Shown here piece by piece: positions 12,965-24,500 of a stretch of 64,000 bases of DNA. The stretch spans positions 5,236,853-5,300,852 of the forward strand of contig JAQFVV010000021.1 of the NCBI GenBank assembly GCA_028023455.1, given 5' to 3'. A program made the translations under genes and the position numbers. The first letter of the stretch is position 1, and each line of letters begins with the position of its first letter. The notes beneath the pieces were generated by a model, which saw only the letters and a list, made by a program, of their open reading frames with translations, was not told the origin of the DNA and did not search any database. Origin of the DNA: Epiperipatus broadwayi (taxonomy: Eukaryota; Onychophora; Udeonychophora; Euonychophora; Peripatidae).

Positions 12965-13340
12965 ATATAAAATCTATCATGTTCTCTTACCCATATATTG
13001 CATTTTTGATCTCTTCTTGTTACTCCTAACATGCATCTCTCCATACTTTTTTGAGTGGTCTGAAGTCTCTGTATTGTCCAAGTCTCATTGAAAAAATTAA
13101 AAGACTGAAGTGGAGTTGGGCTGGACATATTTCCAGAAAAGATGATAGTAGATGGACAATTGAAATCTTAAATGGGATTCCAAGAAATCGTAAAAGACCC
13201 AGAAAGAGACCACATGTGAGATGGATGGATGAAATAAGAAAGTGTGCAGGGATGATGTGGAGATGTGACGCTAAAGATTGGAGATAAATTGAACTTGGAG
13301 AGACCTTCATCCTCCAGTGGATTGATAATGGTGATGATAA
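12965..13340 (+). pseudogene. RTE-like LINE 3' end with inverted 5' segment
   Basis: From 13,079 to about 13,325 the plus strand encodes the RTE-like C-terminal block in one frame, with W-S-W-A-G-H, S-R-K-D-D-S-R-W, a run of R/K/P, V-R-W-M-D-E-I and a terminal Q-W-I-D-N-G. Just upstream, 12,965-13,078 is the neighbouring part of the same LINE but in reverse orientation, as judged by similarity to 5385-5475. The abrupt orientation switch is what 5' inversion (twin priming) during insertion produces. The open stretch 13,051-13,287 is therefore a chimaera of the junction and the relic, not a gene. Confidence 0.75.
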
Positions 13341-14770
13341 AATATATCACCCAACAAACAGTTTACTCAAAATTAATCTCAAAGTTTGGAGTGATAAAAA
13401 TTAATGCAAAATTCGAAGGCAATATTTAAATCATTAGATCCAAGTTTCAATATGTGATCCCATTCTCAGAAACAAACTAGCATGTTTGAATCAGCAATTT
13501 GAAATTATATCTGACAGCGGCACATTATTTCTGAAATAGCCAATAGTATCCATTAATAAGTGTAAAAGCAAATGCCAAGGCTACTTTGAGTGATTTCTCA
13601 CATTTGGTCTTTGTTTTATAAATTAGATTATTAATACTGAGTAATGAAAGAATAACTTTTTGTGCGGATGAAATTATGCTTTATTTATCATCATCATTAT
13701 TATTATGTCTATAAACAGTGAATTCTCCTCTCTTCATTCTTCCATTATTTATTAAAAGTGTATCATTGACCATGAGATAGTAGTGCAATTTAATCCACAT
13801 CCCTGGACTGATTTTTAACTTTAGGCTTTACCAACAAGGATCATAGGATTCAAAACTGGAACAAATACATTTACGCATCAGAAGCTATTTTTTAACTTTT
13901 TTATTTCACTATTAAGGTTTTAGCTTGAAATTAAAAAAAAAAAAGGCTGTATTATAAATTTGATATGCTGGATTAAATCACAGTTAACATTTGAAATCAG
14001 CAAAAAGAAACCCCTAAAGAAATCATATTGGACAGTAAAATCAAAGTATACAGGATTGAGAGTCATTGAATAGCAACCCATCCTACTTTGGCTATATTCA
14101 AAAAACTGCTGAAAAATAGTAGATAAATATTGCTCTACAAGCATAATTGAGTAAGTTTCTTTTAATTACTAAATTATTGAATAATTATTGTTTAAAAGAT
14201 CATGTGATACCTGAGGAACAAAATGATATATTGAGCTTCAATCCAAAAAACTTCAACTCTTAAACCCATCATGCTGATCTATATAGAGATCAAGTTGGAT
14301 GTAAAATTTCTATACAAATAATTCTTCACCTACTCATTTTTCTGTACAAATTATGTTTTGAATAAATTTTTTTTCCACATTTGTACAAATAGTACATTAT
14401 TATACATAATAGATAGAAAGTCAAGTCCTACATCACATGACTTAACTTAATAAGCTTGTACTACAAATGTAATATAATGAGTGTGCTAATATAGCTCTAA
14501 ACAAGCTTTTCCAATAAATGTTGGAAGAGAAAGCATTTTAAATCTCTTTTTTTACTATTACAGTTTTGCTTTTGAGGTTTTAGCAATATTATATTGCTAA
14601 AACTATTAATATATGGTTTATCTCAATTTAGTTCAGTCCCATATGGCTATTTAAGTTAGATAGCTTGATTTGAAGACATATAGATGTCTTATTTTCAGAT
14701 TTTCTACTTAATAGTTTAGTATCAGATAAATGCTGCACTTAAATTGGTATTTTAAATCTAGTGTCTGAAT
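13341..14770. other. No gene recognised
   Basis: AT-rich sequence; the minus-strand open frame at 13,920-14,144 has no domain. I see no recurring repeat. Confidence 0.5.
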
Positions 14771-14778
14771 ATCCTAGT

Positions 14779-14876
14779 GTCTCACTGAGGAGAGCCATCA
14801 GCTCAAAAACGGTTTGGGAATAGGGCCAATTCTAGATAGAGATTTTAAATGCTATCTCTTCTGGCATTTATCAATA
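14779..14876 (+). mobile_element. Hammerhead retroposon, family H1 (older copy)
   Basis: Starts with TCTCA-CTGAGGA (stem I strand and core box, 14,780-14,791), stem II GAGC/GCTC with a 5-nt loop (14,792-14,804), then AAAA-ACGGTT and stem I partner TGGGA (14,815-14,819). The rest, ending in CATTTATCAATAAA, matches the downstream body of the copy at 38.6 kb on the other strand. The first G of the GAAA box is A, so cleavage would be impaired. It ends with an AATAAA signal. No target duplication was recognised. Confidence 0.6.
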
Positions 14877-15840
14877 AAGCTTGTTCAGAACTATTAACAT
14901 GCTCCTTATATTACATTATTATACATCTTTACCTACATTTTAATTTATATTCAATGATCACTTTCAAGGACGTTTCCTTTGTCCAGATGAATTGGGAGTA
15001 AAGATAACTGGTAAAAGAGTACACAATAGATCTTGAAAATGACCATAGCATATGATCAAAATATAGGTGAAGATACTGTATATATGGCAAAAAAAAAGAA
15101 GTTTGCTTCATGCAATATAACAAGATTTATATATTTTAAAAATGAGTTTGTGGAGCAAGAGAAAACTGGAAGTATTTATTGATTGATTTAATGAATTATT
15201 CTACTAGCAAGAGTAATCATTTGGGCATAAAAAATATTTCGAAAGTAAAAAGACTCCTTTCTCTCTCTAAAAAAATGTATATTAGTGACATTGTAATTTC
15301 AAGCTTTTAAGCTAAATCTCTACTACAACCCCCCCCCCCCTTTTAAACATAATTTATTATTTTTAAAACATTTAATCAATTTATAATTTTTCTTCTCTGT
15401 ATTATACCATTAAAGATACTTATAATATTGGTCCAATGTTACGTCTAGGCTTATGCTTATGCAAGACTTATGCTTATGCAATGTATGTAATCAGAAGTTT
15501 GTAATAGTCATTTTGACTGTGCATAAAAAGGGGAAATAGATTCTATTTCTAATATTTATAAATTATTATCAATGCATGTAGGAATTTCTTGCTTCTCTTA
15601 ATATTCCAATAGAATGATGACCTAAATTTGTCATTTAGCAAGAGCTTCAAATTTCACCAACACTATCATATCTATGGCATTGGTTTCCAAGCATTTGTGC
15701 AGCAGTAATAATGAAAGCTATATATAAATTTCTAATACATATATGACAAACTTTAAACCTCTAATAATTATTTTTCCAGCTGCATTTATTTGAAATGCAT
15801 GATTTAAGATAATTTGTGCATTTTTTATTTTTTTGAAATA
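14877..15840. other. No gene recognised
   Basis: The minus-strand open frame 14,929-15,123 has no motif. There is a C run at 15,328-15,342, and a short tandem repeat built on CTTATGCTTATGCAA at 15,448-15,481. Confidence 0.5.
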
Positions 15841-15844
15841 AAAT

Positions 15845-15970
15845 AATAAGCATCAGTTAAGCGTTGGTGGTCAAGAGGTCAGCACAGCTGCCTTACAAGC
15901 AGTTGTCCCGGGTTAGCGGGTTTGCTTCCCGACCGATGCTATGACACATGGGAAAAAAAATAAGCATTAG
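15845..15970 (+). mobile_element. tRNA-derived SINE, family A, with target-site duplication
   Basis: The element body 15,861-15,960 folds as a full cloverleaf by eye: acceptor stem GCGTTGG / CCGATGC (7 bp with two G-U pairs), box A TGGTCAAGAGG, an anticodon-type hairpin GCTGC-CTTACAA-GCAGT, an extra arm and box B GGTTTGCTTCC. It is followed by ATGACACATGGG and an A run. ATAAGCATCAG and ATAAGCATTAG (15,845-15,855, 15,960-15,970) flank it as an 11-bp duplication with one mismatch. Retroposed copies elsewhere show it is a SINE and not a resident tRNA gene. Confidence 0.9.
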
Positions 15971-16153
15971 CTATATTTATTAAAAAATACATTTATGTAA
16001 TATAAATACTACAATACAATGGATAAGAATTGATTATTTTTTTAAAAAAAATACATTTAATATAAACACAATACAATTTGATTTAAAAATTATAATCTCT
16101 ATAATATCAACAAAAATTCTCAGAAGTATTATTCTTTTTCTCCTTTTCACTTT

Positions 16154-16921
16154 CTTCATATATATTAAACTTTTCTATATACTATCCTCATATACACTTC
16201 AATGCAATTTTTATATAATTATTCCTTTATTTTCCTTACAGTTTCAATTGTCCTACAGTCTTTATCAGAGCTACAACATTTGAACATACAACCATAAAAC
16301 CATTATTTTATATACATATCTATATACATATTTTTTTACATTATTAATTATAATAACATCTATTTTTAACTAATTTTACCTTTACATCTTTTAATTGATA
16401 TTTATTTATTAGTGTTTTTATTCCTTTCTATTTTTATTTTACCTCTAATTTATCCATCATTCTACTTTCATTCTTTTATATCATTATACATTTCTATTTC
16501 ACTTTTCATAAAATAAAATAAAGATATAGAAGAATTATAAAGAAATAATAGAAAAAATAATAAAAGAGATTGAGATAATGGAAATGAAAAGTAAAATAGA
16601 AATGTATAATGATATAAAAGAATGAAAGTAGAATGGTGGATAAATTAGAGGTACAATAAAAATAGAAAGTGATAAAAATAATAATAAATAAATGATAAGT
16701 ATAAATTAAAAGATCTAGAAGTAAAATTAGTTAGAATTAGATGTAATTATGAATAATAATGTAAAATATATGTATATAGATATGTGTATAAAACAATGGT
16801 TATATGACATGTTTTAAACTGCAGGACAGTCAAAACTAAGGAAAATAAAAGAGGGATTATATAAAAATTGCATTGAAGTGCATATGAGAAGAGTATATAG
16901 AAAAGTTTAATATATATGAAT
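16154..16921. repeat. Large inverted repeat, probable Penelope-type terminal repeats
   Basis: Left arm 16,154-16,510 and right arm 16,587-16,921 are inverted copies with scattered differences, around a centre of about 75 bp. Each arm carries a CTGATAA/ACTG..GGACA..GAAACTG-like motif (minus strand near 16,270-16,240; plus strand near 16,815-16,840) followed by AATAAA, the same order as at the ends of the Penelope-like element at 20-22.7 kb. No protein remnant was seen. Confidence 0.55.
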
Positions 16922-16969
16922 CAACAAAAATTATTAATTCTGTTCTTTTACTTTTCTTAAAATGATTGT

Positions 16970-17161
16970 AATAGATATATTAAGGGCTTGGCGACACAAA
17001 GTAAGAAAAGCTTAATAGTGAAAACTTTTAATTTAATATGCTAAGCATGCTATAATTATGATATCAATGCAAAAATATTGAAAGCATGCTTAGCATATTA
17101 AAAGTTTTCACTGTTAAGTTTTTCTTAATTTTTTGCGTGCCAAGCATTTAATATATCTATT
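16970..17161. mobile_element. Foldback (MITE-like) element
   Basis: Inverted arms of about 80 bp (16,970-17,055 and 17,075-17,161) share ATAGATATATTAA, CTTGGC, the TTTTCACT / AGTGAAAA block and GCATGCTTAGCATAT, with a loop of about 20 bp. It may be bounded by TTAA. It has no coding capacity. Confidence 0.65.
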
Positions 17162-18440
17162 AAAAATAATTAATATAAACACAGAATTAATTATGAAAAT
17201 GATAAAAGAGAACACAATTACATATATACACACATTCAAATCTAGACAAATGAGTACATATGCAAATGGGATCACTTACACATTTTTGCTCTAAAATAAT
17301 ACATCTTTGATTTTACTACACTAAAAAAATTAGCTTCTCATCTCTTGTGACATCACATAAGCAACCAGCTATCACATTATTTTTACTTACATCATGCTAT
17401 TCATTAGCATAATCTCTTACATTTGGCATTATCATCATCCCTTTTACATTTTGAGGCCATTTAGGCACACTTTTTCATTCCATAATTCACAATAGTGATA
17501 AATAATTAAATGATTGATTGAAAAATGATTCACAACACTGTTGGCCCAAAGGAATATACCATATGCAAAATTTATAAATTCAAATTTACAAATTTCTAAT
17601 TTTTTGCATTTTAAATATTTTTTCCTAACTGCAGGAGAGTTTCATGTAATGTCAAAATACCAAAAGTACCAGATTGAAAATAAATCCAGAAACATTTAAC
17701 CATCAGCTCAGCTAATCTACCGCTACTTCTCAACAGTATAGGTCTGTTAATTGGTCCACTACTTATCATTCAATCTTTAATAAATAAAAAAATATAAATA
17801 TAGCATCTTGATATTTAACTTTGATATTATAAGACAGAGAAATATAAACCTAATTCTATTTTTACACAAACTTTTTTTAAATGATTTTAAAATAATATGA
17901 TCAATCAAAAAAAAAAATAAAAAAAACAATTTATGTTTGTTATTATTATCTCATTAGATAAAAAAAAAAAGATTTTCACCTCTTTATTTTTTCAAAAAAT
18001 TCCTTTTCTTGGCAATATTTCTGCACATGTTCCCATTTGCCTGTTTGCATTTTGACGTTAGGTTTTTAAAAAAAAGTGTAACTTGTTGGTGATGATGTTA
18101 AAAAAATTAAAGCAATATTCAATATATTAATTTTGTCAAAATTTAATAGATAGTAAGTTATATAATACAGTGATATTGCAACTTCTAGTGATAGCAGTAA
18201 TATTGCAATCATGTGCAAACGTATGCGGTTATTATCAGAAAGTGACTGAATAAAATCTTATGTATAATTCAATTTTTATGTCATTAATTCTTTGGATTTT
18301 TTTCCCAATGAAATTTATGTTCCTATAATTCATTTTCATTTATGTGCAATGTTTATGAACTAAAATTTGATAATGTACAAAAAAAATAAGATTCTAAAAA
18401 GATTTTTCATATAGTTTATTTCATTATTTTTATTGATTTC
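17162..18440. other. No gene recognised
   Basis: AT-rich sequence with A and T homopolymers; nothing recurrent seen. Confidence 0.5.
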
Positions 18441-18445
18441 ATAGG

Positions 18446-18545
18446 TCTGGAACCAATCTTCTAATTTTCCGTATATACAATGTATTTTTTTACATGTAAT
18501 TTTCAGGAACCAATCTATCGTGTAAAAACAGAATTAGATGTATAT
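18446..18545 (-). repeat. Relic end of the TA-transposon family
   Basis: The minus-strand reading from 18,540 runs TTTTTACACGATAGATTGG then TTCCTGAAAAT. This parallels the subterminal sequence of the transposons at 35 and 48 kb (TTTTACGCGATAGATAGG, TTCCTCAGAAAAC). The outermost bases differ, so it is a related family or a decayed end. Confidence 0.4.
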
Positions 18546-18639
18546 TAATAACATGCTAATTCCGTCTAATACTTTTAGCATAATTGTTATTTGATTGTAC
18601 TTACTAAACATAATAATAGATATAAAGACCTCATAATGC

Positions 18640-18740
18640 AAAGATAATCATCACATCAGCCTATCACATAAAGAGCCATGGGTTTGAATCCATTGGAATT
18701 TGAAATTTGTTTCACTTAGCTGAATATCTATATTTACACA
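18640..18740 (+). repeat. Possible tRNA-like repeat
   Basis: A good box B, GGGTTTGAATCC (18,680-18,691), is present. Box A upstream is poor, so this may be a decayed tRNA-SINE of another family. Confidence 0.25.
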
Positions 18741-19190
18741 CACATTTTTATTATGATAAAAAAAGGCTATAATAAATTTTAAAAATTGTAACTATAATAA
18801 CAGTTGATTATTATACTGATATAAAATTGATATGAATATAAAATTTACTGTAAAAACGATAAATAGAATGACTTATTTAGTTATTTTAATTATTAAATTG
18901 TGTATTAATGATAAATGTGATATAGAAATATCTATAGTCAAGAAATCTAATATAAGTTATAGCATTACATTCAAACAGTTAAAAAATATAAAATTAATAG
19001 CATAAATTCAAGGGTACATAGAACTAAAAATTGTTCAAAACCAGAAGAATATAAAAAGCACATAAATTTAATAATAGAAGAATTAAAAAATAATGACCCT
19101 CCAACAAAGGTTATAAAAAAAAAAATATAAAACAAAATATAATAAAGATTAAAAACATATCAAAGAAAACAAAGCTAAATATAGAAGAAG

Positions 19191-19191
19191 A

Positions 19192-19262
<71 letters not shown>
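19191..19262 (+). repeat. (ATA)n microsatellite
   Basis: About 22 uninterrupted AAT/ATA repeats. This is the longest microsatellite in the window and directly abuts the duplicated block that follows. Confidence 0.95.
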
Positions 19263-19263
<1 letters not shown>

Positions 19264-19264
<1 letters not shown>

Positions 19265-19832
19265 TAAAGATCAGCCTGTCAAGCTATTGTGCATGTGCTT
19301 TTTATGAGTGTTAACAATAAATGAATACTTTGACTCTCAACACAAGATATAGTATTTAGAAAAGAATAAAATGAATCCACTTATTCTATCCAACCCAAAT
19401 GCTTATATATGGGCAAATCTTAAGTACTGGAAGTGAAAGTGATGAGGATAGATCACTCACTTTAAATTACTGTTTACGATGTCTGAATGAATGACGCCGA
19501 CAAAATTATCTAGAATTTACTAAACGTCATTCTCAAATGAAACTTAAACATATGTAAATAAGCATTTACTTTATATAGCACATGTTTATAAATTGTAATA
19601 CATTAAAGATCAGTCTGTCAAGCTATTGTGCATGTGCTTTTTACGAGTGTTAATAATAAATGAATATTTTGACTCCCAACACAAGATATAGTATTTAGGA
19701 AAGAATAAAATGAATCCACTTATTCTATCCAACCTAAATGCTTACATATGGGCAAATCTTAAGTACTGGAAGTGAAAGCGTGAGGATAGACCACTCACTT
19801 TAAATTACTGTTTACGATGTCTGAATGAATAA
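19264..19832 (+). repeat. Direct duplication of a 230-bp block (period 340 bp)
   Basis: Block 1 (19,264-19,493) and block 2 (19,604-19,832) are nearly identical, from TTAAAGATCAG to ACGATGTCTGAATGAAT, separated by 110 bp. They differ by scattered point changes and small indels. I find no hammerhead core or open frame in the unit. Its origin is unknown. Confidence 0.85.
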
Positions 19833-20108
19833 TATAGCAAGGAATATAAACAAAATTGTAATTAAATAAACACATAATACAATAGTATATTTTACGGCAA
19901 TAAAAAAAGAAAAAATTAAAAATTGGTACTTGTGCATTATCCTGTTTATCAAGCTTGGCGGCATTTTTTTTTTTTTAATATACAGTTTCAGGAGCATACA
20001 AATATTTTTGTTTTACATTTTATTTTACCGAATATGTGTTACTTGATAAGTTTAAAAAAATAATAAAGTACCTAAATGAATTATAAATTCCATTCAGAAG
20101 CATTATTT

Positions 20109-21209
20109 AATCGTTAATAATAGTTCAACACAATTGAAATAAAACAACTATATAAAAATAATAAATATTTCCTTTATTGAACCGGTTTTCACCCTACATT
20201 AGGGCCTTTTCAAAATACACTTCTAATATAATCACATGACCTTTATATCTATCAATACTCCCTCTAACGTTCATTTTATATAATCATTTTACATAATCAC
20301 ACAACCTATTTACATATATATATATCCCCCTCCCCTCAATTTTTTTATTTTATATACATATTATTTTTATACAATAGATAAAATTACATTAAATACAATT
20401 CAATAATTATATAAATATATTATACACCATAAAATTACATACACATACTTTATACATTAAATTATATATCATTTCTCATATATTTTTACTAACCATATCT
20501 TCAAATATAAACTTATTTATCTATAATTAACAATTATTTATATTAACTAATTATTTACATATATCATATATATCAATTAAAAAAACAACAAAAAAAAACA
20601 ACAAATCAACCATATATTAAATTTTCCAGTTATCCTTCAATGCCCATTTACTACTGAACTTTGCAGGTCCTTTAACTAAATTAACACATTTATTCATATT
20701 TTCTTGAATATATACAGTCTCATAATATTTCCTTCTATTATAATCTTTAACATATTTTATAACCTTCATATCCTCAATACATCTCATTCTATGACCAGTA
20801 TTCAAATAATGAACATATGGTCCTGAATTTATGTCCTTCCTTTCAATAGCCATATTATGCTCTTTTCCTCTTTCTATTGCTGTTTTTCCCATTTGCCCTA
20901 TATATATTTTACTGCAACTCCTACAAATTATTTTATATACTAATCCTATTTTACTTTCTTTATCATTCTCTCTCTTCACATTTGATATCCATTTTTCCAA
21001 TGATTTATTATTCTTCCATGCAATTCTTATATTCTCATTCAACCTCCCTTTTCTTAAAATCTTATATACATCTTTATAATAAGGTATTGATATCCATTTA
21101 TTATTGAACCTTCCATCTTTATTTTTATTTTCTTTTTTTCTTCCCCCATATTTTACTTCATCTTTACTCTTACTGTTCAAAACTTTTCTACTATCTTTTT
21201 TATTATAGA
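20109..21209 (-). mobile_element. Penelope-like element, left inverted copy (GIY-YIG endonuclease end)
   Basis: On the minus strand 21,180-20,617 is open for 187 codons and encodes the C-terminal GIY-YIG endonuclease region of a Penelope-like element: L-V-Y-K-I-I-C, then K-I-Y-I-G-Q, R-x-x-E-H, and a distal Y-Y-E-T catalytic-type glutamate. It is 5'-truncated before the reverse transcriptase. Downstream, the 3' region ends in a stem GCCCT/AGGGT followed by GAAAACCGGTTCAATAAA (20,215-20,180). It mirrors 21,634-22,728; only a few residues differ between the two encoded proteins. No free start codon context is implied: the reading simply begins where the copy is truncated. Confidence 0.85.
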
Positions 21210-21278
21210 AAAAAAAAAAAAATAGTAAAAAAAAAAAATAGTAGGAAAATATATAAAAAATAAAGAAATAATTAAATA

Positions 21279-22225
21279 TTTTAGATATGTGGATGATATA
21301 ATTGTTGTTGGAAATAGTAGGAGTATATTGAAAGTATTTAATGAATTGAATGATAATATATATAAAATTAAGTTTACAATGGAGAAGGAAGAAAACGGTT
21401 TAAAATATTTGGATATTTATTTGAATAGAAATAAGGAAAATGAAATAGAGGTGAAACAGTATATTAAAGATGTTGAGATTAGAGGAATAATTGATCCTAG
21501 TTCATACCAACCTTGGTCACAAAAAATGTCAGTTTTAAAGGGGTTTAAAATTAAAAAACGATAGACTTACAATAAATAAAAAAGAATCTATAGAACAAAA
21601 AATGAATATAGAAAAGGATTATGTAAAGATGGGGTATAATAAAAAAGATATTAGAAAAGTTTTGAACAGTAAGAGTAAAGATGAAGTAAAATATGGGGGA
21701 AGAAAAAAAGAAAATAAAAATAAAGATGGAAGGTTCAATAATAAATGGATATCAATACCTTATTATAAAGATGTATATAAGATTTTAAGAAAAGGGAGGT
21801 TGAATGAGAATATAAGAATTGCATGGAAGAATAATAAATCATTGGAAAAATGGATATCAAATGTGAAGAGAGAGAATGATAAAGAAAGTAAAATAGGATT
21901 AGTATATAAAATAATTTGTAGGAGTTGCAGTAAAATATATATAGGGCAAACGGGGAAAACAGCAATAGAAAGAGGAAAAGAGCATAATAGGGCTATTGAA
22001 AGGAAGGACATAAATTCAGGACCATATGTTCATTATTTGAATACTGGTCATAGAATGAGATGTATTGAGGATATGAAGGTTATAAAATATGTTAAAGATT
22101 ATAATAGAAGGAAATATTATGAGACTGTATATATTCAAGAAAATATGAATAAATGTGTTAATTTAGTTAAAGGACCTGCAAAGTTGAGTAGTAAATGGGC
22201 ATTGAAGGATAACTGGAAAATTTAA
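21279..22225 (+). pseudogene. Penelope-like RT fragment plus GIY-YIG endonuclease, right copy
   Basis: The copy begins inside the reverse transcriptase at the catalytic motif R-Y-V-D-D-I-I-V-V-G (about 21,282-21,315) and continues with K-Y-L-D-I-Y-L to about 21,560. After a frame change it reads a 207-codon frame (21,602-22,225) ending in the GIY-YIG domain (Y-K-I-I-C-R-S-C, K-I-Y-I-G-Q-T-G, R-G-K-E-H, Y-Y-E-T). Penelope-like elements normally have RT followed by GIY-YIG; here the RT fingers and palm N-terminus are missing. The endonuclease frame is intact, but without its RT it is not an autonomous element. Confidence 0.85.
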
Positions 22226-22728
22226 TATATGGTTGATTTGTTTTTGTTTTTTTTAAATTGATATATATGATATATGTAAATAATTAGTTAATATAAATAA
22301 TTGTTAATTATAGATAAATAAGTTTATATTTGAAGATATGGTTAGTAAAAATATATGAGAAATGATATATAATTTAATGTATAAAGTATGTGTATGTAAT
22401 TTTATGGTGTATAATATATTTATATAATTATTGAATTGTATTTAATGTAATTTTATCTATTGTATAAAAATAATATGTATATAAAATAAAAAAAATTGAG
22501 GGGAGGGGAATATATATATATATGTAAATAGGTTGTGTGATTATGTAAAATGATTATATAAAATGAACGTTAGAGGGAGTATTGATAGATATAAAGGTCA
22601 TGTGATTATATTAGAAGTGTATTTTGAAAAGGCCCTAATGTAGGGCGAAAACCGGTTCAATAAAGGAAATATTTATTATTTTTATATAGTTGTTTTATTT
22701 CAATTGTGTTGAACTATTATTAATGATT
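21634..22728 (+). mobile_element. Penelope-like element, right inverted arm and 3' terminus
   Basis: This is the inverted partner of 20,109-21,209. Its non-coding 3' part ends with TTTTGAAAAG-GCCCT-AATGT-AGGGC-GAAAA-CCGGTTC then AATAAAGG (22,622-22,665), a layout resembling the hammerhead motif reported for Penelope-like terminal repeats. The CUGANGA box reads TTGAAAA here, so the motif is degenerate. Between the arms (21,210-21,633) lie A runs and the RT fragment. Confidence 0.8.
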
Positions 22729-23910
22729 GAAAACAACATTATGGACAAATTTATGTTTGACCATTATTAAGGATTATTTAATCATTTATTATTTATATTG
22801 TAACATGTAAATGCCAACATGCTCTGAACATTTTTTTTACTGCGATTTTGGCAAAATGATAAAAGTTTAGGATCTTCCTTTGACAGAACAGCATGCAGTG
22901 AAGTATTTATGAAGGTATGGGATCCTGCTCTCCTTGAAAGGTCTGCATTAATGGGAACAATATGACACTTTACATTTCTTATATATTTTTTATTTTTATA
23001 TTAATAATTTGACTTAATACAAAAAATAATAAATAAATTAAAAATATAATTAATTTTTGCAGTTTTCTTTTCTTTTTAAAATAACAATAAAAAATGAAAA
23101 TATTAAATATGACTGTTAATTGTCAGCCATTTTGTTTTTTAACATTTACTGTATGACACTGAAGCTGCATATTTTTTAAAAAATCATTTGCCAAGCTTGG
23201 TAGATAAAATAATACACAAGTATCAATTGTATAAATGGATTTTATAAAATGAAATGTAAATAATGTCAGATAAATAATATTAAAAATAATAATCAGAAAA
23301 TAATAAATTCTTACAACAGCTATATAAATATCAAATTTTTTTTATATACATAGGAAAAATTTAGTTAGTACAACACTGAATAATTAATTATGAGATAAAA
23401 GATCTATGCACACATAATACCATAGAAATAAGTTATAAATTTGAAGACAGTATAAAAATGATTTACTATACTAATAACAAAAGATAAAAAAAAATTAAAG
23501 AGGCATTATTAATTAAAAAAATTAAACATAATATGAACAAAGATTTAGATATAAAACCTTTTAATTTAATTAATTAATAAAAATAAAGTAAAAAAGAAAA
23601 AAATAATTAGAGAAAATAAATATAGAGTTTATAACATACATTAAAATTTAATTTTTTTTTATAACAGTTTAACAGAGAGAAGTCTTGAAGGTAAGTAAAT
23701 TCCAAGCAATTTTAAAATTAAAAAAGCCTAGGTAATTAAGAATTAATAAGTTATATTAAAAGAAAAATATAGAATATATACAAAAAATATTAATTTAATT
23801 ATAAAATTTATGATAAAATGATAAGCTATACATATATAAAGAATTGATAGCAATAAAATCATAAATTATGAATATTATTTCTATCATATTCATATATGAC
23901 TGTATTTTAT

Positions 23911-23945
23911 AGCTCTGATGAAGACTGCTGGACAGTCAAAATGCT
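23911..23945 (+). ncRNA. Hammerhead-like motif, Penelope-type (family E)
   Basis: CTGATGA (23,915-23,921) is followed by a 5-bp stem II GACTG/CAGTC (23,923-23,937) and then AAAATGC instead of GAAA. It is related to the arms at 16.2-16.9 kb. The changed G of the GAAA box suggests loss of activity. Confidence 0.45.
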
Positions 23946-24500
23946 AAATAAGTAATACAATAATAAGAGCAAGATTTTGCACTGAATAAGTAAATAAAGA
24001 GGTTATAATTATACATTTTACATTACACTGATAGTAAATATAATCATTTGATTTTTGTACCTGCTTTCAAATAGATTTATTTCAATTATATATATATCCA
24101 ATAAAAACATTACAGGAATGCAAATTAGCTGCAATAATTATACATGGACAGAAAACAATAAGCTGGTCCATATGATAGGCATTATCATATGGTCATAGTA
24201 TTCTATTGCCTACTTCCCCATCAGCTCTTAACTATTTTATAAAAGTTAGTGCTGGTGATTCGTTTGAACTTAAAATGTCTTCTTTTTAAAACTGTGGGGA
24301 AACCAAATGGATGACACATATGCTAATACCATCATTCTCTGTGGTTGGAGTTCCTTTTTTAAAATGGCATATTGGCCAAATTTAGATTTTTTTTATTAAT
24401 AAGTTCATTTATTTTTTTTCTGCTTAGTTTATTAGATTGCAAGGAGAAGACAGAGATATAAACTTTTCATTGGCCAGAGTGATTAATAAAATGGATTTAA

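Noticed and set aside
15861-15941. Functional tRNA gene
   Set aside because: It folds as a tRNA, but it is followed by the family tail and poly-A, is flanked by a target duplication and has four relatives in the window, so it is a SINE.
19264-19832. Duplicated block as another retrozyme
   Set aside because: No CTGANGA/GAAA pair in either orientation of the unit.
20831-21107. Hydrophobic open frames on the plus strand (82 and 76 codons)
   Set aside because: They are antisense shadows of the GIY-YIG frame, and equivalents appear on the other strand at 21,735-22,011 in the mirrored arm.
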